Positions 10,068-18,674 of a DNA stretch of 64,000 bases are shown in pieces (position 1 is the stretch's first letter; every line of letters starts with the position of its first letter). The DNA is taken from positions 1 to 64,000 of the forward strand of contig JADJMH010000029.1 in NCBI GenBank assembly GCA_016709675.1, written 5' to 3'. Source of the DNA: Candidatus Accumulibacter proximus (GTDB taxonomy: Bacteria; Pseudomonadota; Gammaproteobacteria; Burkholderiales; Rhodocyclaceae). Position numbers and translations under genes: made by a program. Under the pieces are notes generated by a model, which was not told the origin of the DNA, searched no databases, and was given only the letters and a program-made list of their open reading frames with translations.

Positions 10068-11252
10068 CTAGAGCAGGCCGTCCTTCCTGAACATGTCCTT
10101 GATGCCGCGAACGGCCTGGCGTGTGCGCTCCTCGTTTTCGATCAGCGCGAAACGAACGTGATCGTCGCCATACTCGCCGAAACCGACGCCGGGCGACACG
10201 GCAACCTTTGCCTCGCCGAGCAGCTTCTTGGCGAATTCGAGCGAGCCCATCTGCTGGTAAGCCGCGGGGATTCTCGCCCAGATGTACATCGAGGCCCTGG
10301 GTATTTCGACCATCCAGCCGGCTTCGTGCAACCCCTTGGCGAGCACGTTGCGACGGCCCTGATAGAGCTGGCGCACTTCCTCGACGCAGTTCTGCGGACC
10401 GTCGAGGGCGATCACCGAAGCGACCTGGATCGGCGTGAAGGTGCCGTAGTCGTGATAGCTCTTGATGCGCACCAGCGCGTTGCACAGTTCCTGGTTGCCA
10501 ACCATGTAGCCGACCCGCCAGCCGGCCATGCTGTAGCTCTTCGACATGGTGAAGAACTCCACGGCGATCTCGCGCGCGCCGGGAACCTGCATGATCGAAG
10601 GTGCCTGGTAGCCATCGAAGACGATATCGGCATAGGCGAGATCATGGACCACCAGGATGTCGTGCTGCCGGGCCAGGGCGATGATGCGCTCGAAGAACTC
10701 GAGGTCCACACAGCGCGCGGTCGGATTGCTCGGAAAACCGAGAATCATCATTTTTGGCTTCGGAATCGACTCGCGGATGGCCCGCTGAACCTCCTCGATG
10801 AAGTCGACATCCGGTGTCATGCGTACCGAGCGAATGTCGGCGCCGGCGATGATCGCTCCATAGATGTGGATCGGGTACGACGGGTTGGGCACCAGAACCG
10901 TATCGCCACGGTCCAGCGTGGCGAGCATCAGATGCGCGAGACCTTCCTTCGAACCGATGGTCACCACCGCCTCGCTCTCCGGATCGAAGCTGACGTCATA
11001 GCGTCGCCGATACCAGTCGCAAATCGCCCGGCGGAGACGCGGAATACCTTTGGAGATCGAATAGCCATGCGTGTTCTCACGCAGCGCTGCCTCGACCAGT
11101 TTGTCGGTGATGTGTTGCGGCGTTGGACCATCGGGGTTGCCCATGCTCATGTCGATGATGTCCTCGCCGCGCCGGCGTGCGGCCATCTTCAGCTCGCCAG
11201 TAATGCTGAAGACATAGGGTGGCAAACGTTCGATGCGGGGAAAGTCTCTCAT
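10068..11252 (-). CDS. alaC: PLP-dependent aminotransferase (AlaC-like)
   Basis: A 394-residue fold-type I aminotransferase of the AlaC/YfdZ group, predicted to interconvert alanine/pyruvate and glutamate/2-oxoglutarate. Key elements are IDMSMGNPDGPTPQHI, TIGSKEGLAHLMLATL, VPNPSYPIHIYG, GFPSNPTARCVD, LVVHDLAYADIVFDG, the PLP lysine in TMSKSYSMAGWRVGYM and the substrate-binding arginine in DHVRFALIENEER. The start MRDFPRIERLPPYVF at 11252 is the family start; 21 further upstream codons are open but look non-native. It is the first gene of the alaC-alaA-hom run. Two different alanine-type aminotransferases in tandem is notable. Confidence 0.92.
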   Translation of the reverse strand: MRDFPRIERLPPYVFSITGELKMAARRRGEDIIDMSMGNPDGPTPQHITDKLVEAALRENTHGYSISKGIPRLRRAICDWYRRRYDVSFDPESEAVVTIGSKEGLAHLMLATLDRGDTVLVPNPSYPIHIYGAIIAGADIRSVRMTPDVDFIEEVQRAIRESIPKPKMMILGFPSNPTARCVDLEFFERIIALARQHDILVVHDLAYADIVFDGYQAPSIMQVPGAREIAVEFFTMSKSYSMAGWRVGYMVGNQELCNALVRIKSYHDYGTFTPIQVASVIALDGPQNCVEEVRQLYQGRRNVLAKGLHEAGWMVEIPRASMYIWARIPAAYQQMGSLEFAKKLLGEAKVAVSPGVGFGEYGDDHVRFALIENEERTRQAVRGIKDMFRKDGLL

Positions 11253-11420
11253 GATCCAGGCTCGGGAAGTGGTCAACGCTGTTCGCCGCGATCGACCGTA
11301 GTTGGTACGACTCATCGGCCGACATCCGTCGCAGCGGAGGCAGCAGTCGCTGTCACCCTCTGAACGCGATCGGCAAAAAAGCTATAATCCTACTTCAACG
11401 CAATGTGCTCCGCAATTTTC

Positions 11421-11792
11421 ATGAAACTGCAGTTGGCCAAGACCCATGGTATGAACACCTTCACCGCTTACGGCGAGGGCTACGTCTGCGTCAATGGTGT
11501 CCGTCACAACTGCAATCTGGCCGTGCTGCCCAATCGCCTGCTACCGGACTGGACACAGGCGACCTTCGAAACGCTGAGCGTTGCCGACCTCGAACTGCTC
11601 GCCGCACTCGATGCCGAGATCATCCTGCTCGGCACCGGCAACCGCCTGCGCTTCCCGGACCCGGACCTTCTGCGACCGCTGGTGCGCGCGCGGAAGGGGC
11701 TCGAAGTGATGGATCTGCCGGCCGCCTGCCGCACCTACAACGTCTTGATGGGTGAAGGCCGCAAGGTCGCCGTCGGCCTCCTCCTTGTCTGA
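11421..11792 (+). CDS. Mth938-like domain protein
   Basis: A 123-residue protein of the Mth938/NDUFAF3-like (DUF498) family. The start MKLQLAKTHGMNTFTAYG is chosen because family members begin this way; an upstream in-frame ATG at 11403 adds only six residues. Family landmarks are VNGVRHNCNLAVLP and EIILLGTGNRLRFPD followed by EVMDLPAACRTYNVLMGEGR. Mitochondrial relatives help assemble complex I, but the bacterial role is not established. It is divergent from alaC and lies 56 bases before the deacetylase gene. Confidence 0.85.
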   Translation: MKLQLAKTHGMNTFTAYGEGYVCVNGVRHNCNLAVLPNRLLPDWTQATFETLSVADLELLAALDAEIILLGTGNRLRFPDPDLLRPLVRARKGLEVMDLPAACRTYNVLMGEGRKVAVGLLLV

Positions 11793-11848
11793 CTGCTATC
11801 CGCAGTCGACGGCTTCTTCCGCCCCCACTCAGCCACGGGTTCCCTCCG

Positions 11849-12727
11849 ATGAAGCGCATTGCCCTCAAAATCGACGTCGACACCTGCCGTGGCACACTTT
11901 TCGGTGTGCCGGCGCTGATCGAACTGCTCCAGCGGCATGAGGCATCGGGCACTTTCTTTTTCTCGCTTGGTCCCGACCACAGCGGTCGTGAAGCGCGCCA
12001 GCTTTCACCTAACCGCTACTACGATCTCGTCACACGGCTTTACGGGTTGCTTCTGCCGGCACCGGATATGGGCGCATGCGGCGCCGACCACATGCGGCAA
12101 GCGCTCGATGCCGGTTTTGAAGTCGGCATCCATGGCTGGAACCGTGTGCGCTGGGAAGGCCGCGTCGCCACGGCCGACAACGCCTGGACTGAAGCCGAAG
12201 TGGAACAGGCCCGCCGGCGTTTTGCCGCCATTTTTGGTGAGCAGGCACAAGCCCATGCTGCACCTGGTTGGCGGGTGAATCGTCATGCCCTACGCCTGAC
12301 GCAACGCCTCGGCTTTTGTTATGCCAGTGATTGCCGGGGAAACTTCCCCTTCATCCCGGTCATTGACGGGGAACTCGTCCTCTGCCCACAGCTTCCGACA
12401 ACGCTGCCCGCGCTTGACGAACTCCTCGTCACCGAAACGACTTCTGTCGATCAGGCAGTCGAGCGGATTCTGGCCGAGTCGACCCGCATTGACGGCGACC
12501 ACGTGTTCACCCTGCGCGCCGAGCTTGAGGGGATGAAATACAAGGCTGCGTTCGAGGGGCTGCTCGTCGGGTGGACCAGCAGGGGTTATCAGCAGGTCGC
12601 CTTGCGCGACCTGCTGACCTCGCAGAACATCGCGACCCTGCCACGCCACACCGTCGTTTTCGCCGAGGTGCCGGGTCGTGTCGGCCGGCGATTGGTGCAG
12701 GGGCGCGTTTTCCTCGATACTGAATGA
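11849..12727 (+). CDS. ArnD-like polysaccharide deacetylase/deformylase
   Basis: A 292-residue NodB-superfamily protein closest in outline to ArnD, which deformylates an undecaprenyl-linked aminoarabinose precursor. The start MKRIALKIDVDTCRGTLFGVP carries the metal-site D-V-D motif. FEVGIHGWNRVRWEG contains the second metal-site histidine (H-x-W). AAPGWRVN resembles the family substrate-groove element. No signal peptide is evident, so a cytoplasmic position is likely. No other arn genes are in view, so aminoarabinose modification itself is not supported here; another deacetylation is possible. Confidence 0.78.
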   Translation: MKRIALKIDVDTCRGTLFGVPALIELLQRHEASGTFFFSLGPDHSGREARQLSPNRYYDLVTRLYGLLLPAPDMGACGADHMRQALDAGFEVGIHGWNRVRWEGRVATADNAWTEAEVEQARRRFAAIFGEQAQAHAAPGWRVNRHALRLTQRLGFCYASDCRGNFPFIPVIDGELVLCPQLPTTLPALDELLVTETTSVDQAVERILAESTRIDGDHVFTLRAELEGMKYKAAFEGLLVGWTSRGYQQVALRDLLTSQNIATLPRHTVVFAEVPGRVGRRLVQGRVFLDTE

Positions 12728-12728
12728 A

Positions 12729-12752
12729 CAAGGGCGGCCGAAGCCGCCCTTG
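12729..12752. terminator. Hairpin between convergent genes
   Basis: A perfect 10-bp stem (CAAGGGCGGC / GCCGCCCTTG) with a CGAA loop lies between the convergent deacetylase and yccA-type genes. The flanks lack a clear T-tract, so it may act as a weak bidirectional terminator or as an RNA 3' end stabiliser. Confidence 0.6.
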
Positions 12753-12773
12753 CCTGTCAACCAATGTGTTCGA

Positions 12774-13466
12774 TCAGTCGCGATCGCCGCTGAAGGCCAT
12801 CAGCAGGTTGAGCAGACTGACGAAAACGTTGTAGATATCGAGATAGACCGCCAGCGTTGCCGAAATGTAGTTGTCCTCGCCGCCGGTAACAATCCGGCTG
12901 ATGTCATAGAGGATATAGGCCGAGAAGATCATTACGGCAATCGCCGAGATGGTCAGCGACAAGGCCGGAATCTGGAAGAATATGTTGGCCAGCGCTGCCA
13001 GCAGAACGACGATCATGCCGATGAACAGGAACTTGCCCATAAAGCTGAAGTCCTTCCTGGTCACCGTCGCCACGCCTGCGAGCGAGAAGAAGATCACCCC
13101 GGTACCGCCGGCAGCCATGGCGATCAGGGATCCGCCGTTGCTGAAGCCGAGCGCCACCTGCAGGATGCGTGACAGCATCAGGCCCATGAAGAAGGTAAAG
13201 GCCAGCAGCAACACCACGCCCATGCCACTGTTCTTGGTCCGCTCGATGCCCCACATGAAGCCGAAGGCGATACCAAGGAAAAGCAGGAAAGACATGAACG
13301 GGCTGCCCGCCATGAACGAGAACTGCATCTGTACGCCGACCAGCGCGCCGAGAACCGTCGGCACCATGGTCAGGGCGAGCATCAGGAAGGTATTGCGCAG
13401 GACGCGATTCTGTTGCAGCGCTAGCTCGCCGCTCGCCTGGCCGGTTATCTGAAACTGGGGTTGCAT
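12774..13466 (-). CDS. yccA: Bax inhibitor-1/YccA family membrane protein
   Basis: A 230-residue inner-membrane protein with about seven hydrophobic segments, matching the BI-1/YccA family. In E. coli YccA binds and modulates the FtsH protease. The family signatures are the N-terminal QNRVLRNTFLMLALTMVPT and the C-terminal YDISRIVTGGEDNYISATLAVYLDIYNVF. A strong ribosome site (AGGAGGAA) lies seven bases before the ATG at 13466. It stands alone on this strand between a shared hairpin and tRNA-Ser. Confidence 0.92.
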   Translation of the reverse strand: MQPQFQITGQASGELALQQNRVLRNTFLMLALTMVPTVLGALVGVQMQFSFMAGSPFMSFLLFLGIAFGFMWGIERTKNSGMGVVLLLAFTFFMGLMLSRILQVALGFSNGGSLIAMAAGGTGVIFFSLAGVATVTRKDFSFMGKFLFIGMIVVLLAALANIFFQIPALSLTISAIAVMIFSAYILYDISRIVTGGEDNYISATLAVYLDIYNVFVSLLNLLMAFSGDRD

Positions 13467-13681
13467 CGTGTTCCTCCTATAATTGAAATGCGACTACGGC
13501 CCTAAGACTAGCCAAACAACGAAAAAGTTTCAATCCCGGCGGACTTGGGCGAACAAGGAGGCATGGCATTGGCGGAGCGCTGATGGCTCTGGCACATCGA
13601 CGGCCATGCTATCATTCGCGCCGCACTGACGCATGGCTGTGCGGCTGAACGGGCCGCGAGTCGAGCCAGTCGGAGTGTGCA

Positions 13682-13769
13682 GGAAGCGTGGCAGAGTGGT
13701 CGATTGCACCGGTCTTGAAAACCGGCAACGGGCAACCGTTCGTGAGTTCGAATCTCACCGCTTCCGCCA
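13682..13769 (+). tRNA. tRNA-Ser(UGA)
   Basis: An 88-base class II tRNA. The acceptor GGAAGCG pairs with CGCTTCC, followed by discriminator G and an encoded CCA. The anticodon arm CCGGT-CTTGAAA-ACCGG presents TGA. A long variable arm (CAACGGGCAACCGTT) and the T-arm GTGAG-TTCGAAT-CTCAC are intact. Confidence 0.97.
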
Positions 13770-13861
13770 TAAACGACATTTGGGCACTGGATTCTGTCTG
13801 ATTCGTCGTTTTGCGGCGACAGCAGACTCTGAGATCGGGGATCCATCAGGCTGCTATCGAC

Positions 13862-14100
13862 CACAAGCGGCCGGTGAGGTGTTCCCTGGTCTGTTTGATC
13901 AGGTCGAAGGCGAACTCTCCAGTGTTCGCGGATGGCGCCTACGACACCAAGAGCTGCCATGCCGTCACGGCCGACTGAGACGCGCGCGCCACCCGACTGA
14001 GACGCGCGTGCCACCATTCTCCCGCGGGACAGCGCTGTTCCCTGGGGCGACGATCATCCCTGCGATGCCTTTCTCAAAGACGGTGACGCCAAGGTCTGCA
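13862..14100 (+). pseudogene. Relic of an IS5-family transposase (C-terminal part)
   Basis: Short plus-strand peptides in shifting frames fit the C-terminal half of an IS5-family DDE transposase: PGLFDQVEGELSSV, then after a one-base shift ADGAYDTKSCHAVTAD (the family Ala-Asp-Gly-Ala-Tyr-Asp box with its catalytic Asp) and a stop, then ATILPRDSAVPWGDDHP in another frame. The rest of the element and its ends are not recognisable. This is an old, inactive remnant lying just 3' of tRNA-Ser. No other feature was seen between the tRNA and 14346. Confidence 0.6.
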
Positions 14101-14346
14101 GCGAAGGACGATGCAGCAGGCGTGGCGCTGTCGGTAACGTTGAAGCTAAACGTCGACTTCGGCAGTTGTTCCGTCGGTGTGCTGCTGATCATTCCGGTGT
14201 GTCGCATCGAGCCTCATGGACGCGGGCAGTGCGGGGCTAACCGACCATGCGGGCTTGTGGGACGCCACCGCTGGCTTGAAGCGTCTCCGAGCTATCGCTA
14301 GCGCCACGGCGCAGGAACGACCGCCGTTGCCTGCAGCCTTGCTCGC

Positions 14347-14553
14347 TCAAGCGAACGGGGCAAAGGCCGGCGGATCGCAGTCCGGCAAGCCGGCCTCACG
14401 CAGGATCCGGCTCCACAGTTCGGCCAGAGTCAGATCGCGATCCTGACAGGCCTCATCCAGGCTGATATAACGGTTTCGCAGCAGAAACTGGCAGGCGGCC
14501 CGTTCGGCGTCGTGGCGTGTGTTCCGCGGAAGATCCTCAAAGCGCGTCGGCAT
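14347..14553 (-). CDS. Small hypothetical protein (68 aa)
   Basis: A 68-residue open frame with balanced, charged composition. It begins MPTRFEDLPRNTRHDAER and contains ISLDEACQDRDLTLAELWSR, which looks like a short helical protein. A GGAGCG element lies eight bases before the ATG. No family is recognised. Neighbours are an IS5 relic and an apparently non-coding stretch (14554-14848). It could be a real small gene or a chance frame. Confidence 0.4.
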   Translation of the reverse strand: MPTRFEDLPRNTRHDAERAACQFLLRNRYISLDEACQDRDLTLAELWSRILREAGLPDCDPPAFAPFA

Positions 14554-14848
14554 ATGTTTTCGCTCCGGCAGGTTGAGTTCGAGCCGGCGGGATCAAGACG
14601 GACCTGCGGACCGACCTAGCCGGCCAGCCGAGAGTCCCGCGCGGCCATCTAGACTGCAGTACCAACAGACTCTTGCTCGCCCGCGAAGTGCGGCGAGCCG
14701 GCCGCACACACAGCCGTGCCGACCGCATGGAATGGCGATCTGCGGCAAGGCATGTCGGCGAGCGCCAAAGGATAGGATACCCAACGCCACTTTCGCAAGT
14801 GTCCAAGCTCTGACAGGCCCTGACAGCAGTCGTGATTCGGGGGAAAGG

Positions 14849-15310
14849 GTGCCGACGGAGCCTAAAAACCTCACCAGTATCGCCGCCGACATCTCGAACA
14901 CCCAGCGTGTACCAGAGCTCAGCGATAACGGGTTCAATCCTTCTGAGTCCTCGGCCATCTGCGAGTATCTTGAAGACCTACAACCAAGTCAGCCAATCTA
15001 CCCGTCTGACGTGAAATCCAAAGCAAGAGCCCGAGAAACTCAAGCTTGGCTGCGCAGTGATCTCATGTCAATTCGTCAGGAGCGCTCTACTGAAGTAGTA
15101 TTTCTCAAGCGCTCGCCACCGCCACTTTCAAGTTCGGTACAGAGTGCTGCCGACAAGCATCTTCAATGCTGTGAGCGGTTGTTGGTACCAAACAATCATG
15201 GACTTTTCGGGCAATGGTCGATCGCTAATACAGAACTGGCTCCTATGCTCAATCGCCTGATCCTCGCGGGTGAAGGCTTGAATGCCGTGCTGCTCTCCTC
15301 CGTCGAAGCA
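14849..15310 (+). pseudogene. Glutathione S-transferase relic
   Basis: In one open plus-strand frame lies a decayed glutathione S-transferase. NTQRVPELSDNGFNPSESSAI resembles the thioredoxin-fold end with its Ser/Glu-Ser-Ser-Ala-Ile glutathione-binding box. ARETQAWLRSDLMSIRQERS, KHLQCCERLL and FGQWSIANTELAPMLNRL match the helical domain. The N-terminal ~45 residues, including the catalytic-loop region, are missing and many core positions are altered. Although no stop interrupts it, there is no credible start codon or ribosome site. It runs in frame into the lipoprotein gene at 15392. Confidence 0.65.
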
Positions 15311-15391
15311 GCCAACCCGAGCTCCAGCAGCCCTTATCGGCGCCCATCAAGTCCTCATCTCGTCCCGAGAAATTCTCCACAAGCCAAGCCA

Positions 15392-16630
15392 ATGACCGCC
15401 GCACGCCAACTCATTCTGCTTGCTGCTGCCCTAGCCGGCTGTGCCACCGACGGCAGCTACGAATCGCGGCCGTCGCCCTCACTGCCACCGGCATCGCCGC
15501 AGGCGCGGGGAGCCGAACCGCCGCAGCCGTTACCGCCCCCGGCAAACGTCGTCCCGCCGCCAGCGCTGCCAAGACCCCCACTCATGCCACTGCCTTACCC
15601 AGGCGAGCGCGAGGGGCGAGCGACGGTCAGTCGCTTGCTGCCGGCGAGCATCGCGGACCGCAGCGGCTGGGCGGCGGATATCTTTACCGCCGTCGCCGCC
15701 CTCCAGATTCAGGCGTCGCCGGAAAACCTCTGTGCGGTGATCGCGGTCATCGCGCAGGAATCGAGCTTCCAGGCAGACCCCGTCGTACCTGGCCTGTCGC
15801 GCATCGTCTGGCAGGAGATCGATCAGCGGCGAAACAGGTACGGCATCCCGAAGGTCGTTCTCGACCTTGCCCTGCTGAAGGCCTCGCCGGATGGGCGCAA
15901 CTACCAGGTGCGCATCGACGCGCTGCGCACGGAAAGGCAGATGAACGCGCTCTACGACGACATGATCTCGGAATTTCCCAGCGGTAAGACCCTGTTTGGC
16001 GGTTACAACCCGATCCGCACCGGTGGGCCGATGCAGGTCAGCATTGAGTTCGCCGACGAACATGTCCGCAACAAACCCTATCCCTACCCGCGCCGGGACG
16101 GCGTGCGCAACGAGGTGTTCACGCGGCGTGGGGGCCTTTACTTCGGCATCGCCTCCCTGCTCGACTACCCGGCCAGCTATAGCCAGATGATCTATCGCTT
16201 CGCTGATTTCAACGCCGGTCGCTACAGCAGTCGCAACGCGGCCTTCCAGGACGCTGTCAGCCGCCTTGCCGGCCAGAAGTTATCGCTTGATGGCGACCTG
16301 CTGCGCTACCGGAACGGTCTGCCGGTGGCCGAAGCCAGCGACACCCAGCGGGCGATTCTGGTGTTGCAACCGCGCTTGAACATGAGCACGACGGAAATTC
16401 AGGGCGACCTCAAACAGGAGAAGTCATTCGCCTTCGAAAGGACACCCCTTTACCAGCGTCTCTACGCACTCGCCGATGTGGCCAGCGCTGAGCGCCTGCC
16501 GCGTGAGCGGCTGCCGAGGATTGACCTCAAGAGCCCCAAGATCTCGCGCCAGCTGACCACCGAATGGTTTGCTCGGCGGGTTAACAGCCGTTACCTCAAC
16601 TGCCTGTCAGAGAAGGGGCCCGGGACCTGA
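15392..16630 (+). CDS. DUF1615 family lipoprotein
   Basis: A 412-residue predicted outer-membrane lipoprotein. The signal peptide MTAARQLILLAAALAGC has a lipobox ending at Cys17, followed by a proline-rich linker (about residues 30-65) and the DUF1615-type globular domain with AVIAVIAQESSFQADPVVPGL, LFGGYNPIRTGGPMQVSIEFA and RRGGLYFGIASLLDYPASYSQM. The E-S-S motif in a lytic-transglycosylase-like context suggests, but does not prove, action on peptidoglycan. The start is set by the signal peptide. The long open frame upstream belongs to a separate GST relic. Confidence 0.82.
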   Translation: MTAARQLILLAAALAGCATDGSYESRPSPSLPPASPQARGAEPPQPLPPPANVVPPPALPRPPLMPLPYPGEREGRATVSRLLPASIADRSGWAADIFTAVAALQIQASPENLCAVIAVIAQESSFQADPVVPGLSRIVWQEIDQRRNRYGIPKVVLDLALLKASPDGRNYQVRIDALRTERQMNALYDDMISEFPSGKTLFGGYNPIRTGGPMQVSIEFADEHVRNKPYPYPRRDGVRNEVFTRRGGLYFGIASLLDYPASYSQMIYRFADFNAGRYSSRNAAFQDAVSRLAGQKLSLDGDLLRYRNGLPVAEASDTQRAILVLQPRLNMSTTEIQGDLKQEKSFAFERTPLYQRLYALADVASAERLPRERLPRIDLKSPKISRQLTTEWFARRVNSRYLNCLSEKGPGT

Positions 16631-16693
16631 ACGAGGCTCGTTCGGCCGGCGGGCTAACGTGATGGTCAACGTCACCCCTGGATCGCCGCAGAG

Positions 16694-17893
16694 CTAGACG
16701 ACGATGCAGTTTTCCTTCAGGAAGTTGACCGCATCGCCGAGCGTCGTATCCGCGGCGTCTAGCAGAATCCCCTGCGCCTCAGGGAAAAACTCCTTCCATA
16801 GCGCTTCCAGATCGTCCTGCATCTCGTAGGGCGCGTAGGCGCGGATGAAGCCGAGCACCGGCAGGCGCTTGAAACCATCGACACGCACCTTCCGGATCAA
16901 GGCACGTGCGGCCGCTTTGGTGAGCGTCGGCCTGGGCGGAAGATCAGCCGCGAGGCAGACGAAGATCGTCAGCAGCGAGCTGTCGTCTGTCTTGCCGCCA
17001 GTCATCCTTTGCCAATCCTCGGAAACCGCGGCGTCGAAAAGACTTGCGTCTTCCGGGCCAAAGTCGCGCAGAAAATACAATGGCTCGAGTTCCTGAATCA
17101 GCCGGCTCATCGGCAGGGTAGCGTCGAGAATTCTCGGCAAATCCTCTGTTTCCACCTTCTTCAGTTCCCGTTGAGCGATCGCCAGAGAAGCTGCCGGCAA
17201 GGCCCTGAAAATCTCGTTGAGCAGCTTTCTGCCCTTCGCCGGTATGCCCTTCTGCCTGATCGCACCGAATATGCCGATCAGACCAGCGCTATTGGGGATT
17301 GAAACGGGGGTGGTCCCGCTCAGATAAACGAGCATCGCCGTGCGAATGATCGACTCGACGGACACGGTCGTAATGCCGGACGCCGGCATGCTCAGTTTCT
17401 CGGCAAACCAGAGGGCGGCCGAAATCGCCACTTGATGGCCCTCGCGCAGCGCAAGTCCCTGCCGGTATTCGGCCAGGCTCCGTAACGACCAGTCGGCCAG
17501 AAATTCCTTCTGGGACTGCCTGACGAGGATTCCGTAGGATCCGTCCTCGGGCATCGCCCACAGACTCTTGAGCATTTCCGATCCGCCGCGCGAATGCGAG
17601 AGAAAAGTGTTGTCCCGCAGCGACCGCGCCGCTCTGTCGAGATCGCCGCCACTTCTCTCTTCGAGAAACAGGCTGACGAGATTGACGATCCGCAGACGGG
17701 CCTCCTCGACATTCGGTCGCAGATACTGCGTACCGAAATACTCGGCGATCTGCACCATCCCCTTCGGTGCGTCGTTGAGGATGCTGCTGATCTTCGCCTG
17801 ATCGATGATCCCGTTTCTTACCCCGTAGACCAGTGCCCTTTCAAAAAAAGGCCGGTCGTCGAAAACGGCAATCTGGTGGCGGTCAGGCTGCAT
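16694..17893 (-). CDS. Protein of unknown function (399 aa), last gene of the J-domain operon
   Basis: I do not recognise this 399-residue protein. It appears soluble and mostly helical, with no signal peptide or transmembrane segment. It begins MQPDRHQIAVFDDRPFFERA, has a hydrophobic centre (AMLVYLSGTTPVSIPNSAGL) and ends KENCIVV. It starts 55 bases after the stop of the 241-residue gene on the same strand. It is therefore probably the last of four genes that follow metF. The shared context with a J-domain protein suggests a substrate, partner or effector for an Hsp70 system; that is inference. Confidence 0.75.
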   Translation of the reverse strand: MQPDRHQIAVFDDRPFFERALVYGVRNGIIDQAKISSILNDAPKGMVQIAEYFGTQYLRPNVEEARLRIVNLVSLFLEERSGGDLDRAARSLRDNTFLSHSRGGSEMLKSLWAMPEDGSYGILVRQSQKEFLADWSLRSLAEYRQGLALREGHQVAISAALWFAEKLSMPASGITTVSVESIIRTAMLVYLSGTTPVSIPNSAGLIGIFGAIRQKGIPAKGRKLLNEIFRALPAASLAIAQRELKKVETEDLPRILDATLPMSRLIQELEPLYFLRDFGPEDASLFDAAVSEDWQRMTGGKTDDSSLLTIFVCLAADLPPRPTLTKAAARALIRKVRVDGFKRLPVLGFIRAYAPYEMQDDLEALWKEFFPEAQGILLDAADTTLGDAVNFLKENCIVV

Positions 17894-17948
17894 GAGGCGT
17901 GAAACTTTCTTTCGGTTAGCTCTTGCGGCACTCTCTCGGGTCCCGCGA

Positions 17949-18674
17949 CTACAGCGCGGATTCTTCTTGCTGCCCTGCTGGCGGTCGTTGTTCGGCAGCG
18001 CTCTGCTGCTCGACGACAGCCGATCGCCCTTCCTCCGACTTGGCGCGCGCGCGCAGAATCAGCAGCACCTCCCGGAAGATCTCGGGATGCTGATAGCGCA
18101 GCGTCCAAGCCAACTCCATCCAGTCATGATCATTGACCTCGCTGTGATTGAGGAAAGGTCGATTGGCGTCCGAGTCGGACAGCAAGTCCAGGCGTTCCTC
18201 GTCGGTCAGTTCGTCCGCCGCTTCGTCGGTATCAGCGAAAAAATCAAAGCTGGCGGTCCTGAAGAAATGCTCGATGGCTTCGACACGCTCGCAGAAGTAA
18301 TCGGCCAGAGTCTCACTGCCACCTTCGATCTCGCCAATCGCCTCAAGGAACTCAACGGGATCGCCACCTGCCCGGAAGACGACCGAATTGATCATGCCGT
18401 GCAAGCGCTCGTGACTCAGGTCGCCATAACGCCGCTCGAGCACAATCGCTCGGGCAAACTGCTCGGGCGACACCAGCAGGTTCACAACGGATTCGCGCGA
18501 CGCGTCGAAGTCGCGGAGGACTGCCAGCAGATCCTTGGCTGGAAAGTCGTCGAGAGCCACTACCAAGGCATCGTCCCCTTCACTGTCGACCAGCGAGACC
18601 AACGCTGCCTCGGCACCGACGATATCGCCGACGCGGATCAGTTTTTCGGCCTTCACAAGCACCGGATGGCTCAT
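17949..18674 (-). CDS. Protein of unknown function (241 aa), J-domain operon
   Basis: A 241-residue soluble protein without a recognised family. The first ~60 residues (VLVKAEKLIRVGDIVGAEAA) look like a TPR-like helix pair. The middle is acidic (EERLDLLSDSDANRP). The C-terminus is a charged, Gln-rich tail (VVEQQSAAEQRPPAGQQEE) likely to be disordered. Its ATG overlaps the stop of the preceding gene as TAATG at 18672-18676, which indicates translational coupling. Confidence 0.78.
   Translation of the reverse strand: MSHPVLVKAEKLIRVGDIVGAEAALVSLVDSEGDDALVVALDDFPAKDLLAVLRDFDASRESVVNLLVSPEQFARAIVLERRYGDLSHERLHGMINSVVFRAGGDPVEFLEAIGEIEGGSETLADYFCERVEAIEHFFRTASFDFFADTDEAADELTDEERLDLLSDSDANRPFLNHSEVNDHDWMELAWTLRYQHPEIFREVLLILRARAKSEEGRSAVVEQQSAAEQRPPAGQQEESAL

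Noticed and set aside
9792..11363. A 523-residue plus-strand frame
   Set aside because: Shadow of the two aminotransferase genes, which have clear family motifs on the other strand.
13508..14017. Minus-strand frame with GSGEIRTHERLPVAGFQDRC
   Set aside because: This is the well-known false peptide produced antisense to tRNA-Ser, not a gene.
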